64,000 nt of DNA from Gracilaria gracilis (GCA_030374805.1 JARGSG010000074.1:1-64000); one strand, 5' to 3'; shown: positions 10,069-19,987, counted from the first letter of the stretch. Program-made: numbers and translations. The notes: generated by a model from the sequence alone, not told the origin.

Positions 10069-10576
10069 TGTCGTACAAATACCGATAAGGTGTGGGGTCC
10101 GCCTGGTAGAGGGAGCGCGCGAGGGCTCAATCTAAAGGAGAAAAACACACAACCAATATGGTAGTAGGGCACCTGAAACCCGCAGGGGTAAACGGCGGGG
10201 CAACTAGTCTAGACCGTGTAGGTGTACGGTAGTAGACGTCGACGCGCGGTAAAACCTGAATAGTAATAGAGTAGCAAGTGAACAAGATGGTATAGTTACT
10301 GCCCTAATGGTGCCTGACTTTACAATACCCGAGATGGAAGGCGAGGTGCACCACAATATATACAAGGTGCACCGACGCCGATCTCCCATGCGGGCATGAC
10401 GTCATCGGCTGTGCCCATGACCTACTGTCATGGGCCAGCAATGCTAAACTATCCTAGACTATAAATTAGAAATTAGAAATTATAAAATGCAGAATACCAA
10501 TTGGGTACAGTGCAGCCAGCAAGACGCACCAGTACGCCCACGTGGCACGAACCCATTGAGGTCTCATTGTACTACA
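10069..10576 (-). repeat. Gypsy 5' LTR (508 bp)
   Basis: The segment starts TGTAGTACAA and ends TTGTACGACA on the minus strand, a near-perfect terminal inverted repeat with TG...CA ends. A second 508-bp copy lies at 62898-63405, with several dozen differences by eye. The primer-binding site abuts its inner edge. It carries several ACC-N5-GGT motifs (for example at 10152) and short tandem copies of an ATTAGAA unit near 10463. Confidence 0.9.
10413..10435. other. Perfect hairpin inside gypsy LTR
   Basis: GCCCATGAC and GTCATGGGC form a 9-bp stem around a 5-base loop CTACT. In the second LTR the left arm is partly altered, so pairing is weaker. Possible roles are 3'-end formation or RNA structure in the R region; this is inference. 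Confidence 0.55.
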
Positions 10577-11457
10577 TCGGCGGTGAATCCTGAACGTTTC
10601 GAAGTGGTTAATGCTGATGCCATGGTTTGCGAATATCCATAGAGTTCTTTGACTTTTCTGATGAAGGCCTTTCTGTTCTTTAGTTTGTTGGCCAGAAATT
10701 GAAAGACGATAGTAGATAATACTGGGTTTTGTTTGAGTCCTTCAATTAAGAATTCTAAAAGGGTGGTTTCATTTTTGATGTTGGAATATTTCGCCATTAG
10801 AATGCGGTGTCAAACGTATTTGTGTTCCTTGATGTAATCTAAAGTTTTCGTGTGGTCCGCAAAGAGGATGCTTACGGCTTCGGTCTTCAAGAATTGGTGG
10901 ACTTTTTTTCTGGAATGGTTGATGCGGGTCAATATTTGTGTGACGAGATCATGGAGTGTAGGATCATCGTCGGGTACAAAAATGTGACAGAGAATGATTG
11001 CTGGTACGGTGCTTAGCATGGCTGTGGTTATTTTTTTCCTATGTGTATGCTTTGTGCTCGGCAGAATTGAGTGAAATGGGTGTGTTGGTGTTAAGTTGAT
11101 CGAAAGGTATTAATGTTTTGGCGTGAGTTTTGATAGAAAAGGATGAAAAAAGTACTCAAATGTATAAAGCTTTTGGAGGGTCAGGTAGCTTGCTAATGCT
11201 GTGGTGCCTTTGTTGTTTTTAGATTGTGTTGTTTTTTGGGGTTTATTTTGGTCGTTGGCTGTTGTTATGGCGTTGGAGTATAGGTCTTGGGTGAGTTTGT
11301 CTTTCTTATGATTGAGTTCCCGTCGAAGATGGCGGGTGAGCCGGTTGTAAATGTCCGTGTTGAGAATGTGAGAGGGGCGGTGATGGTTTGGGGATGATTG
11401 GAGTAATTTTGTGTCGTGCGCGGGTGCGTGTGGCCCATAATCTGTGGAGAAGAACAT
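10577..11457 (-). pseudogene. Decayed hypothetical gene truncated by the gypsy LTR
   Basis: Three open stretches starting at 11457, 11019 and 10797 lie in the same phase and are separated only by single in-frame stops, TAA at about 11110 and TGA at about 10810. Read through, they give about 290 residues that run straight into the LTR, whose first bases supply the last codons and a stop. The product is not recognised; it is Lys- and Leu-rich, with predicted helices near the end (LLEFLIEGLKQNP). It is either a dead gene or part of an older mobile element. A gene using reassigned or read-through stops is less likely, because all other genes here use standard stops. Confidence 0.4.
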
Positions 11458-12861
11458 CTGGCCGGAGCCGCTTACTTCGTGAGCTCGCTCATCTGGTGCT
11501 TATTTAGTGGAGTGTCTACTGTAATGCTGATTGACATGCTGATTGACAATTACTGGCCGTTTTGCCCTGCAGGCTACTACTTAAACGACTGTTGAAAGAC
11601 TTTTCAAATTTCAAAATTTGAAAAGTCCGCATCATAGGCCTGAAATGTAATTTTTTGCCATATTTTGTTCTCTCAACAACTGACCTCATATGAGGTCAAC
11701 GCGTTGGTCCGATAGACACTAGAGATAATTCTCTCCTAAAGAAGAAGATCTAAATACCAGGTTCGTGTACCAGCCCGAGCACTCAGCCCAATTGCTCTTC
11801 CTTACGCAGACTGGCACACACATCATCAATATATTTAGTAAAGACGGACGAATCCCTGAGCATCATTTTTATCACGGCTACTTTAGCCGAGTTAGTTCTC
11901 AAGCTGTAAGGTAGTGAAGGTTGGGCTAGACTGGTACTGAACATCTTTACAGAACCAGGACCGACGCACTGTCGATCACTAGAATAAGAGTAGCGCTACT
12001 CCTGGAGTGAGCTATCTACTTATACTAACTGGCTGGTCGTGATGCAATCACAGGTAGTGGTCGTAATACGTAAGTGGGTGCCACTATATTACACAAGCAC
12101 TCACAAATCTGGTGACTCTTTGAGCTGTGTGCTCCACATTAGAGCGACAAATGCACCACTCATGATCCTGAACACACATGAAGACTTACCGTATGATTAC
12201 CAGCAGTAAGTTCAGACAACAATAGTGTAGGCGCTGTAGCAAAGTCTTGCAGGCTGAAGTTAAAAGTTAGAAGCGCATATAGAATTACAATACAAGACCC
12301 AAACCATTTCAAAAGCTACACGGTAATGTACGCGTTCGCAACTATGGCCGTGTGTATCGACATTGTCGATTCGACAAGCTGTTGACACAGCACCGAATCC
12401 TTTCTTGCGCGACAAAGTTGCCAACGATCCGCCTCCGTGGCATTCCGGTAAGCATCCTTGGGCAGCTCAAGTTAAGCTCGTGGCGAGCCGGATAGTAACC
12501 CTCTACCTCAAACAGTTTCTACATCTCATCACGAGCTTGACTCTTGAACTCCAGCTGTCTCCGAAAGACAGAAGTTGTGGCGGAACAGAGCACAGAAACA
12601 TCACCAGTCCGACAAACCAATCGTCCCCTTGTTCATCTTCGCCGTACCTCCATTCAAGTTTTCTCTTTCATCGCCAGGCATCACCGATACAACTGCATCC
12701 CCGTCATTGATACCATGATGGAATCGTGGGAGCATATCTTACTGAATCATTATCCAACGGCCAAGTGCCCGGAAAATCCACAACTGGAAAGACCAAGAAG
12801 TCTGTCCAAGTTCACGCCTTTCTTGCATTACAATTCCATGAATAAGAAATCTGAGATTTGT
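11458..12861. other. Intergenic, no supported gene
   Basis: Short overlapping frames occur on both strands (the longest is about 130 codons on the plus strand near 12544-12936), but none has recognisable motifs or clear codon bias. A perfect short inverted stretch of A/T-rich sequence lies near 11607 (TTTCAAATTTC...GAAATTTG-like). I see no RNA gene. Confidence 0.4.
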
Positions 12862-13866
12862 TTACAGATCCTCTTCGCGCGATGTCAAGGTATTGATCCT
12901 CTCTCTTCTAACCCCACATCCTTCACTGAAAAGTAGCCAAGGGATCAACACGCTTTCGACAACCTGCGTAGGCAAAAGGGATAGGTAACTGCGATCAAAA
13001 CTAGTGCAGAGTAGTACAGCTCTGGCTCGCTCCCAAACTTCCGCTTGACGCCCCTGCCGTGTCAGGTTTTGCATTGTGGCCCGAGCAAGTCGCAAGTTTC
13101 GAATGTACCTCCGATACAACATCCAATCATCGTTCATACTCTGCAACACCACACCACCCAGGAAAGGTAGAGCAGGAGGACCAGTCAAGCCTACTGTAAC
13201 TTGGATCGTCCACCCATCTTCTGGAACGCACGATTCCATGACGAAATCAAGAAGAGCGCCGGCCCGTTCCGAACTTGCTGTGGGACGAGCGTGACCATGC
13301 AAAACTGCCGCTACCGCCTCCCATACTGTAGGATCAAGGATGCTTCTCATGTGCAGCATGCCTTCCGCGGTCTCGCCGCCAAAAGCATCAGCAACCATGT
13401 CCACTATGGCCTTTGACATGTCCTCTAACGACACTTGGCGCAGAAACATGGCCAGTTTCTGCGGCACAGCGAGCGCGAAAGCGGTGGCATTGGGAACGGA
13501 GCAGAGAGGACTTAGAAGACCTTGAAGATGAATGGGGACTGTTAGTGAACGGGAGTTGACCACATGCCATATGAATTCGTTTTCTTGCAGATGCCTCCTT
13601 GATCTGGGGAGCACGTTGAAGCATATGGAAGTAGAGGTTGAGAACGCGACATGAAGGGGATCGTGTTGTTGTGGTTGTGAGTGAAAAATAAGTTGATGTG
13701 TGTTCAACAAGATGGCCTTATCGTATGGAAACTGCTCGTAGGACGGTTCAGTTGACAATGGTTGTTCCAGCGAAGTAATGGGCGGCGTTGATGGCGGTAC
13801 GGTGGTTTTGAGAGCACAGATCAAGGAGTCGAACATGTTGTATGAACATACCAAGGGTGCTGACAT
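12862..13866 (-). CDS. Hypothetical protein, 334 aa
   Basis: The single open frame uses the ATG at 13866; the open stretch begins 21 codons upstream without ATG. I do not recognise a family. The N-terminal ~100 residues are rich in Ser, Pro, Gln and His and look disordered. The remainder looks globular, with alternating hydrophobic and charged residues and several Trp (FIWHVVN, DPTVWEAV, DDGW-type motifs), and ends with SYLSLLPTQVVESVLIPWLLF, an amphipathic helix. Overlapping frames on the opposite strand are shorter and less protein-like. The gene stands alone, with a 31-base G run about 100 bp upstream of its start. It is probably a lineage-specific gene. Confidence 0.6.
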   Translation of the reverse strand: MSAPLVCSYNMFDSLICALKTTVPPSTPPITSLEQPLSTEPSYEQFPYDKAILLNTHQLIFHSQPQQHDPLHVAFSTSTSICFNVLPRSRRHLQENEFIWHVVNSRSLTVPIHLQGLLSPLCSVPNATAFALAVPQKLAMFLRQVSLEDMSKAIVDMVADAFGGETAEGMLHMRSILDPTVWEAVAAVLHGHARPTASSERAGALLDFVMESCVPEDGWTIQVTVGLTGPPALPFLGGVVLQSMNDDWMLYRRYIRNLRLARATMQNLTRQGRQAEVWERARAVLLCTSFDRSYLSLLPTQVVESVLIPWLLFSEGCGVRRERINTLTSREEDL

Positions 13867-13967
13867 GACGGCGGTGGCATGGGGTTTTGCCGAGCACTGT
13901 GGGTACAATTGGATGGCGGGCGCAGGCAAGATGCGGGCGACGGCCCAGTTTTTGTGTTAGGGAAAGC

Positions 13968-13969
<2 letters not shown>

Positions 13970-14000
<31 letters not shown>
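13970..14000 (+). repeat. Poly-G tract of 31 bases
   Basis: An uninterrupted run of G lies about 100 bp upstream of the minus-strand hypothetical gene. Such a run can form G-quadruplex structure and is prone to length error in sequencing. Confidence 0.95.
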
Positions 14001-14003
<3 letters not shown>

Positions 14004-15113
14004 ACTTGTGTGGGATTGATGTGGTTTTGGGCTAAGTTAACACTGTGGGTAGATGCAGTGTATCAGTGCTTGTTGCCACGTAAGAGTGCGCAAAACGAAG
14101 AGAGACTCACAGTGTGCATGAGGTTTTTGCGCTACGTTGGTGGACGATGCTGCGAACGAGAAGGGATGAAGGACAAAAGTAAAATCTAAGCCAGTTCGGC
14201 GCTGTTAAGAAGTGAAGCGATTTGGCATGAGCATAGAGTGCAGTTTGTTATCAGAAGCTATGGTGGTTGCGCAGTGCGAGACTGCGCCAATTGGGAAGTA
14301 TCTCTGGAAGTTAAGGAGGTGCAGTGAGAACGATGAAGGCCATCGAATCGGGCTAGACCAAGAAGGCTGCCTGTCGGGGATGCGAGGATACATACGGGAA
14401 GATATGCTGGAGCCATATAGATGGACAGCAGTGTACCCTGTACGCTGCCTGGCAGCTTGGTAAGAGTGGCGCAGTGAGCACGGAGGCGGTTACGTTGCTT
14501 CAGGGTACAACACGGCGACTTGGGCGCGGCGTGCTTGATGGAGCAGTGGAAGACGATGCGCGAAATTTCCGTTGACGGACGTGTTGTTGTTTGTGTGGTG
14601 CACGTTGTAAGGTTATCACCATGGCTTTGCACCGTTCGGGTAATATTCAACGAAGGTACCGTTAGCCTAAATTTATACACCCTCGCGCTTTCGAAGGGCG
14701 CCACTCGTGTCGAGGAAAGGTCGCGATCCTTGCAGCTTGGTGCCGCGGCTTGGTGCCGCCCATCGTATCTTCAACGGCAGCGTTTTGAGGTTAGACAGAG
14801 ACTCTTACCATGGCATCATGCCAGGAGGTTATATCTTTCCAAAAGCGAAGCCGATATCTGCTGTACAGGTACCGACGGTACACGTACACGTACAGTATCT
14901 GCTGCGCTTTTGATCACACCACACACATGACAGCAGTCACACGCATGCCAGAGCCGCCGACGCCAGCGAAATGGCGCAGGCCGTCAGCTCCCGCCAAATC
15001 GGTGCACATCCACCGCAACGCGCACGCATCCCAACAACCCACCGCCCACAAAGCGCCACGCCCATCGGCCGCCACCTCCCGCCCGCCGTCCGCCGCCGTC
15101 CCTCAGCAGCGCC
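14001..15113. other. Intergenic, no supported gene
   Basis: Several overlapping frames of 80-150 codons occur on both strands but share no motif. The last ~150 bases before 15114 are C-rich and are probably the leader of the BRCT gene. A palindromic CGTACACGTACACGTACAG-like stretch lies at about 14875-14895. Confidence 0.4.
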
Positions 15114-17627
15114 ATGCAGCGCGCGCTCGCCGCCTCGCAGCTCGCCGCGCACCATCTGCAAACGCTGCGCGTCTGCGAGCATTGCCAACGTCCGCTACGC
15201 CCGCTGTTTTGCGCCGCTTGTCGACTTGCGTTCTGTCGCTGCCGACTCGTTCTTCATGAGCAGTGCGACGGCGTTCGCCGCCACGAGCAGCTTCTGGCCG
15301 TGCTTCACGCGCTCAATGCCGTCGCTGAGTGGGCGCGCTTGTCGCGAGTCCCGCTTGCAGACGCGCCGCGTTCGCCAACCTGTGCGCTGACACTTCGGGT
15401 TCGTCCGCCGCCGCCAACCGTTTGGCTTGTGCTGCGCGTGCGGCCTCCTCCTCCATGCACTCCTTCCGTATCTTCAGAGCCGTTTCATGCCCTGCAAGCA
15501 CCAGGCCAATTTCAACCACCATCCCCACAAGCACGCGACCAATCTCCACTACAAGCTACCAAATCTCGTGACGATGAACACAGTCCACTGCATCAATCCC
15601 CCGTTGAGCTGCGCGCTCGAATCCGAGCAAAGCCGCCGATTCGTCGCACGAAGCGGCGCCGAGTGCCATCGCGCCGAACACAACAAACTGGATCAACGCA
15701 ACCCACCACATCCACGCAACCACCGAAGCGAAACCAAACCCTGCAAACGCCTGTTACTCCGCACCAGCCGAACATTTCCCCGCATAGTCAAACACCCTCA
15801 TCGCAGCAAACAACCCAGCCTCCACCGCGGCTGGCCCTCGACCAACCGCAACCCACTTCTGCCACCCACTCTCAGCCTTCCCCAAAGCGCAATCTTCGCC
15901 TCGAACATCCAGTTCTTCAACATGCAAATGCCGAACCACCTCAAGTACAGCATGCAACCCAGATTCGCCACAACGAGCCCGATCTCGCTGCCAGTATACG
16001 CCCGAAACACTCTGGTGAGCACCTTCCTCTCGATACACAACATTCGGCAAAATCCTCGTCCACAGCCGCGTGTGATGCACCACCACAACACTCACGTAGG
16101 ATCAGCAAACGACGCCGATCGACCAACAACATTTTCGACGAAAGCCGCATCACCCCTCCCATGAAGAAGCGCAAACACATCCGGAAGACAACTTCTGCAC
16201 CTACTACCACCGTGGTGAAGACCTCTACCCGACTGAAAGTTTCGCAAAGTGCACCCTCGGAGCCTGACGACCAAGGAGTGGCTGAGAGGCAAGGAAGCCA
16301 AACGCAGCTCGCGCCTGGTGCAAAAGTTGCACCCGTGATTGTGGAGCAACCGTTTGTGAGCTCCTCCCTCGAAAGCAAGCAGCATACGAACTATGAACCA
16401 GCACCACTTGGCGGCGATTGCCAAACTATACTGCACTCTGAAGGCAATGTTGCCAAATCTGCAATCAACAACGCAGAATCTTTACGCAAGGCTGACGTTT
16501 ACCAGGGGAACACGAGCAAAACGCTACAGAAGAATGACGCACCCGCTTGCGAGAGTCATTGTTCACCACAAGATCCACCGACCAGCAAGGAGTTCGGACA
16601 AGCTGTCGATGGTGGAGATATTGCTGACGACAAACTTTCTGAGGGTACCACCAATCCGTGCGGGCGGGAAGACGGGTATCAAGATGATCCTATCACCCCC
16701 ATACGAGACAGAGGTGACGGGAAACATCTTAAGGTCGGGAACGAACTTCCGGGAGCGGGAACCACTGCCGAAAAGGCTTCGAAACACACTATTGTTTCCG
16801 ATTGGAATTCTCGGTCACCAAGAAGCTTCATTTCTCCTCTAACAACTGAGAAGCCAAAGCTGCGCGTTGCAGATGATTCCAATCCAAAGGTTACGCCTAT
16901 CAAGCCGATCGATATACTTTCAGGGGCCTACTCCGTATGTTTGTCTGATTTCAGTGATGACGAGCAATATGAGCTCGTGTTTGAAATCATTACTCAGATG
17001 GGCGGCGAGCCGTTGGAGCACATGCGAGATACACGGCCAAACTGTTTGATCACACCTTTGGACCCTAGAACTGGGGCGATAAAGAGCCGAAAGATGGCAG
17101 TTCATCTGGCGCTCGCTTTGAGAGTGCCTATTGTGGGGGTACGATGGTTACTTCACAGCTTCAAGGCCGGGAGATGGATGCCAACGAAAGAGTATGATGC
17201 ATCTGCTTCATTCCATAAGGGAGCGACTGGAATCTTTAAGGGACTGATTGCGACGATTGATGAGCTCTTTCTCGAACCTGATGTATCTGAAACTTTTGTT
17301 CAGTTCCGGGAGGATATCAAGCGGTTGATTGTAGGAGCGGAAGGCGTCGTTGTCGACTCAGAGCAGTTGGCAAAGCGAGTGGATGGGAATTCGCGATTCA
17401 CTCTGCATGTGCACGTCGTGAAGGATGTGGACGAAGTACGGTGTGACGCTTGTCCAGAGCTTCAACCAGAAAAGATGGAAGCACTCCGTTGCATGCAAGA
17501 CAAGATTCCCATGAAAGTCATCAATATGAGCTGGTTGTCTGAATGTCTATTTAACGGGCAATGTCCGCCACCGGAAAGCTCAGAAATCTATTCAGGATCC
17601 ACAGTCTCACCGATTCCCTCGCGCTGA
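15114..17627 (+). CDS. B-box-like zinc finger plus tandem BRCT protein
   Basis: Single-exon gene of 837 residues. Near residues 20-60 there is a compact Cys/His cluster (CEHCQ...CAACRLAFCRC...HEQC...RRHE) with the spacing of a B-box-type zinc domain. Residues ~100-590 are Pro/Gln/Thr/Ser-rich and basic, hence probably disordered. The last ~240 residues form two BRCT repeats: the first has VGVRWLLHSF as its tryptophan helix, the second ends with INMSWLSECL. Tandem BRCTs bind phosphoproteins, commonly in DNA-damage signalling, so a nuclear checkpoint or repair adaptor is the likely role. The pairing with an N-terminal B-box-like domain does not match a standard family known to me. The gene is convergent with the YidD gene, with 29 bp between their ends. 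Confidence 0.85.
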   Translation: MQRALAASQLAAHHLQTLRVCEHCQRPLRPLFCAACRLAFCRCRLVLHEQCDGVRRHEQLLAVLHALNAVAEWARLSRVPLADAPRSPTCALTLRVRPPPPTVWLVLRVRPPPPCTPSVSSEPFHALQAPGQFQPPSPQARDQSPLQATKSRDDEHSPLHQSPVELRARIRAKPPIRRTKRRRVPSRRTQQTGSTQPTTSTQPPKRNQTLQTPVTPHQPNISPHSQTPSSQQTTQPPPRLALDQPQPTSATHSQPSPKRNLRLEHPVLQHANAEPPQVQHATQIRHNEPDLAASIRPKHSGEHLPLDTQHSAKSSSTAACDAPPQHSRRISKRRRSTNNIFDESRITPPMKKRKHIRKTTSAPTTTVVKTSTRLKVSQSAPSEPDDQGVAERQGSQTQLAPGAKVAPVIVEQPFVSSSLESKQHTNYEPAPLGGDCQTILHSEGNVAKSAINNAESLRKADVYQGNTSKTLQKNDAPACESHCSPQDPPTSKEFGQAVDGGDIADDKLSEGTTNPCGREDGYQDDPITPIRDRGDGKHLKVGNELPGAGTTAEKASKHTIVSDWNSRSPRSFISPLTTEKPKLRVADDSNPKVTPIKPIDILSGAYSVCLSDFSDDEQYELVFEIITQMGGEPLEHMRDTRPNCLITPLDPRTGAIKSRKMAVHLALALRVPIVGVRWLLHSFKAGRWMPTKEYDASASFHKGATGIFKGLIATIDELFLEPDVSETFVQFREDIKRLIVGAEGVVVDSEQLAKRVDGNSRFTLHVHVVKDVDEVRCDACPELQPEKMEALRCMQDKIPMKVINMSWLSECLFNGQCPPPESSEIYSGSTVSPIPSR

Positions 17628-17656
17628 GCTTATCAGGTCTCAACAAACGCAACTGT

Positions 17657-17983
17657 TTAGAAGGTTCCTGCCTTGTACCCAACTGGGGGCCACTGGACTG
17701 GATCATATCCTGCACCACCTGTTGGGTTGCAGCGAATCACTCGCCACGCACTCAGAATGAAACCACGCCATGCGCCGTATGTCTCAATGGCTTCAATCAT
17801 GTACTTTGAGCATGATGGGACGAATCTGCAGTTTGGGGGCATTATATCTGTGATGTTCTTTCTGTAGAAGGCGAGGATAGATAGCATTGCTGCTGATGCA
17901 GCGCGTGCGACCCCGCGCTCCGGTTTGACGGCGAAGACGGAAACCGCACATGCGAATCGATGATTTGTTTTGTTTACAAACAT
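17657..17983 (-). CDS. yidD: YidD-like membrane-insertion factor, nuclear-encoded
   Basis: A 108-residue protein. The C-terminal ~70 residues carry the YidD (DUF37) signature: a PPNCRFVPSCSKYM cysteine motif, an AIETYGAWRGF helix and RVIRCNPTGGAGYDPV. Bacterial YidD aids insertion of membrane proteins by YidC, and cyanobacteria and plastid-bearing eukaryotes have homologues. The ~37 residues ahead of the domain are basic and Ala/Val-rich with no acidic run, which fits a plastid transit peptide (inference). I chose the ATG at 17983; the open frame extends five codons further without ATG. It presumably acts with the plastid YidC/Alb3 insertase in the thylakoid membrane. Confidence 0.88.
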   Translation of the reverse strand: MFVNKTNHRFACAVSVFAVKPERGVARAASAAMLSILAFYRKNITDIMPPNCRFVPSCSKYMIEAIETYGAWRGFILSAWRVIRCNPTGGAGYDPVQWPPVGYKAGTF

Positions 17984-17998
17984 GGCGCTGAGTGCCAA

Positions 17999-19223
17999 GG
18001 TTGTGCGTTAACTGACTTGAACTGACCAGAGTTTAGTCGGTGCAAGTTGGACACGGCGGATTCGAGACACGGAGCTAAAATGTACTGTCGTAATTTGAAA
18101 TTGAACGTTGACGAGTTTGGACTTTTGCTTCGAACTACTTTGGTGCTACGGGGAAGAGTTTCAATCGTTTAGTTGAGCGACGTATGCATCGATGTAGGAA
18201 GTGCTGCTGAAGGCGGAGGTGATGATCTTTGTAGGCGATTAGATGCGAGTGCTGAAACTCTAGCTCTCGCAACATGTTTCGTTACAAACCAAAAGCTAGC
18301 GAACAATATTCGCATATTATGTCTCATTGCGTCACACTCATCTGTACTGAATGCGACAGTGAGCTAGAGGCTGCCAGAATTGCAATGAAATCAAAGAGAT
18401 GGGATATGTGAGGACGCGAGTGGTTGACAGAATGTTAAAAGTTGTGTGGTTTCGGAGAGCAAGGCAAAAGGGGTAGATACTGGAACTCAATTGTAGCCAG
18501 AAAATGCAAACGTTCATATCTATTACTATCGTGAACATTACTAAACAAGAAAAAATGTGGGTCCTCCTCCTTTGGGACCAATGGTATTAGTAATGCGGTA
18601 TGCGGTATTACTCCGTAATAAGCTTTGCTGTTGTTCCTTTTCCAAGGGCCCGTTGTGACGTGTAGATATTTGCTAAGCTTGTTTGAAGAAAGGACGCTTC
18701 TTGCAAATCGGGTCAGTTGCATCTGTTTTGAGGTGTTTGCAGGATTTGTGATTGACTTTTTTCAAGTGGAGATGGTATGAGCGTGTGATGTACAAGTATC
18801 GAAACTGGCCCACGAAAAAGGTGGAGCGGTTTGGTCCAGCGTGGAGCTGGTGTGGAGGGTGAAACAATGTGGCGTACGGCCACGAGGGATGACGAGAATC
18901 ATTCCTTTTGAGTGGCGCACGCAGCTGTGGGCGCGGACAGCGGCTGCGTGTGGCGTTTCGGTGTGAGTGTCACTCGGAAACGGCTACTTGTTTACGGCGC
19001 TTGTGGTGGCACACACGCAAGCTGAATATATGCGTGGCTTTATATGATTACGTAAGCGGATTGCTGTGGATCATGGTATCTACGGGGGGGGGGGTTGGAA
19101 ATTTGGTTTGCGGCTTTTGATAGTTGTACAAACTCGTGAGGCGCCGACATTGATGAGGCGTCACGGACGGCTGGTGAGCACGACAGCGCTGCAGGCGCAG
19201 CGAATGACAGGGAACACGTACTG
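17999..19223. other. Intergenic, no supported gene
   Basis: Only short frames without motifs are present. The segment is the shared upstream region of the minus-strand YidD gene and the plus-strand thioredoxin gene. A run of ten G lies at about 19085-19094. Confidence 0.45.
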
Positions 19224-19230
19224 TATAAAA
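19224..19230 (+). promoter_or_regulatory. TATA-like box of the thioredoxin gene
   Basis: TATAAAA stands about 90 bp upstream of the thioredoxin ATG in otherwise GC-rich DNA. Position and orientation fit a core promoter with a leader of about 60 bases. Confidence 0.4.
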
Positions 19231-19318
19231 CGGCAAGCGCACTAAAGTGCGGCCGGAGCGCGGCGCGCGCGAGGCAGCGTGCGGTCAGCGCGGACAAGTT
19301 GCAGCACATATACACAAT

Positions 19319-19812
19319 ATGGTGAACGAAATCAAGCGAAGGTCAGAGTTTGCGCGCGCGGTCAACTCCAAGCCGGTGGTGGTGGTGGATTTCTTCGCAA
19401 CATGGTAAGTTGTAGTGCATGACTGTGTTCCGTGTGTGTCTCGCTGTGCCAAGTTGCGAGCGACGAGCGAACACAAGGCAAGAGCTAACGGGCGAATGTG
19501 ACAAACGTATATGTATGTGTGTATGTGTGTGTGTGCAGGTGCGCGCCATGCAAGAAGATTGCGCCGGTGCTGGAAGACTGGGAGGTGGGCATGGCGGACA
19601 ACAAGGAGGACTGGCTGGTGAACTTCTTCAAGGTGAACGTGGACGGGCTACCAAAGCTGGCGCGCGACTTTGACATTTCGGCGATGCCCACGTTCATCAT
19701 CTTCGTGAACGGCGAGCGCACGGCGACGGTGACGGGCGCGGACCGCAAGGCGCTGCAGCGCAAGATCGAAGACGCCATGCAGCAGGTGACGCAGCAGCGC
19801 CAGCGCAAGTAA
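19319..19812 (+). CDS. Thioredoxin (two exons)
   Basis: Exon 1 runs 19319-19404 and exon 2 runs 19539-19812; joined they encode 119 residues. The intron begins GTAAGT and ends TGTGTGCAG. The join splits the Trp codon of the active site, so the redox motif WCAPC exists only after splicing. Other hallmarks are the VVVVDFFATW strand ahead of the active site, the cis-proline segment AMPTFIIF and a final helix. There is no targeting extension (MVNEIKRRSEF), so a cytosolic or nuclear h-type disulfide reductase is likely. The active site has Ala between Cys and Pro (CAPC), where most thioredoxins have Gly (CGPC); this occurs in some family members. It is followed on the same strand by three closely packed genes. 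Confidence 0.93.
19405..19538 (+). other. Thioredoxin intron (134 bp)
   Basis: GT-AG intron with donor GTAAGT and a TG/TATG-rich 3' part before CAG. It falls in phase 2, inside the Trp codon of WCAPC. It is one of only two introns I can place in the window. Confidence 0.9.
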
Positions 19813-19987
19813 ATGCAACTTTTTGCTTTTTCAAGTGGCGCACTGTTGTACCAACCAAAACGCTGCCGTACGGCCGCGCCTTCTCAAAAAGTGCACACAC
19901 GCACACACACATTCCATTCCATTCTTCACGCTCTCCGTTCGTTTTCTCTCTCTCTCTCCCCGACGCCGCCGCTTTCCCCTCTCGCCC

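Larger units (their letters stand above)
1..10576 (-). mobile_element. Ty3/gypsy chromovirus-like LTR retrotransposon, left end outside window
   Basis: Reading on the minus strand, the order is 5' LTR, primer-binding site, gag with zinc knuckle, aspartic protease, reverse transcriptase, RNase H, integrase, chromodomain. This is the Ty3/gypsy order, and the terminal chromodomain places it with the chromoviruses. Downstream of pol lies a long non-pol segment carrying a large plus-strand reading frame. No 3' LTR is present between pol and position 1, so it must lie outside the window or be lost. gag is open, but pol changes frame at three places (near 6757, 5255 and 4065), so this copy is probably not autonomous unless those are sequencing errors. 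The whole element is studded with ACC-N4-6-GGT motifs, reported as a finding. Confidence 0.88.

Noticed and set aside
12363..12936. Plus-strand frames upstream of the hypothetical gene
   Set aside because: Low-complexity Ser/His/Pro content and partial overlap with the 3' end of the minus-strand gene; no evidence of coding.
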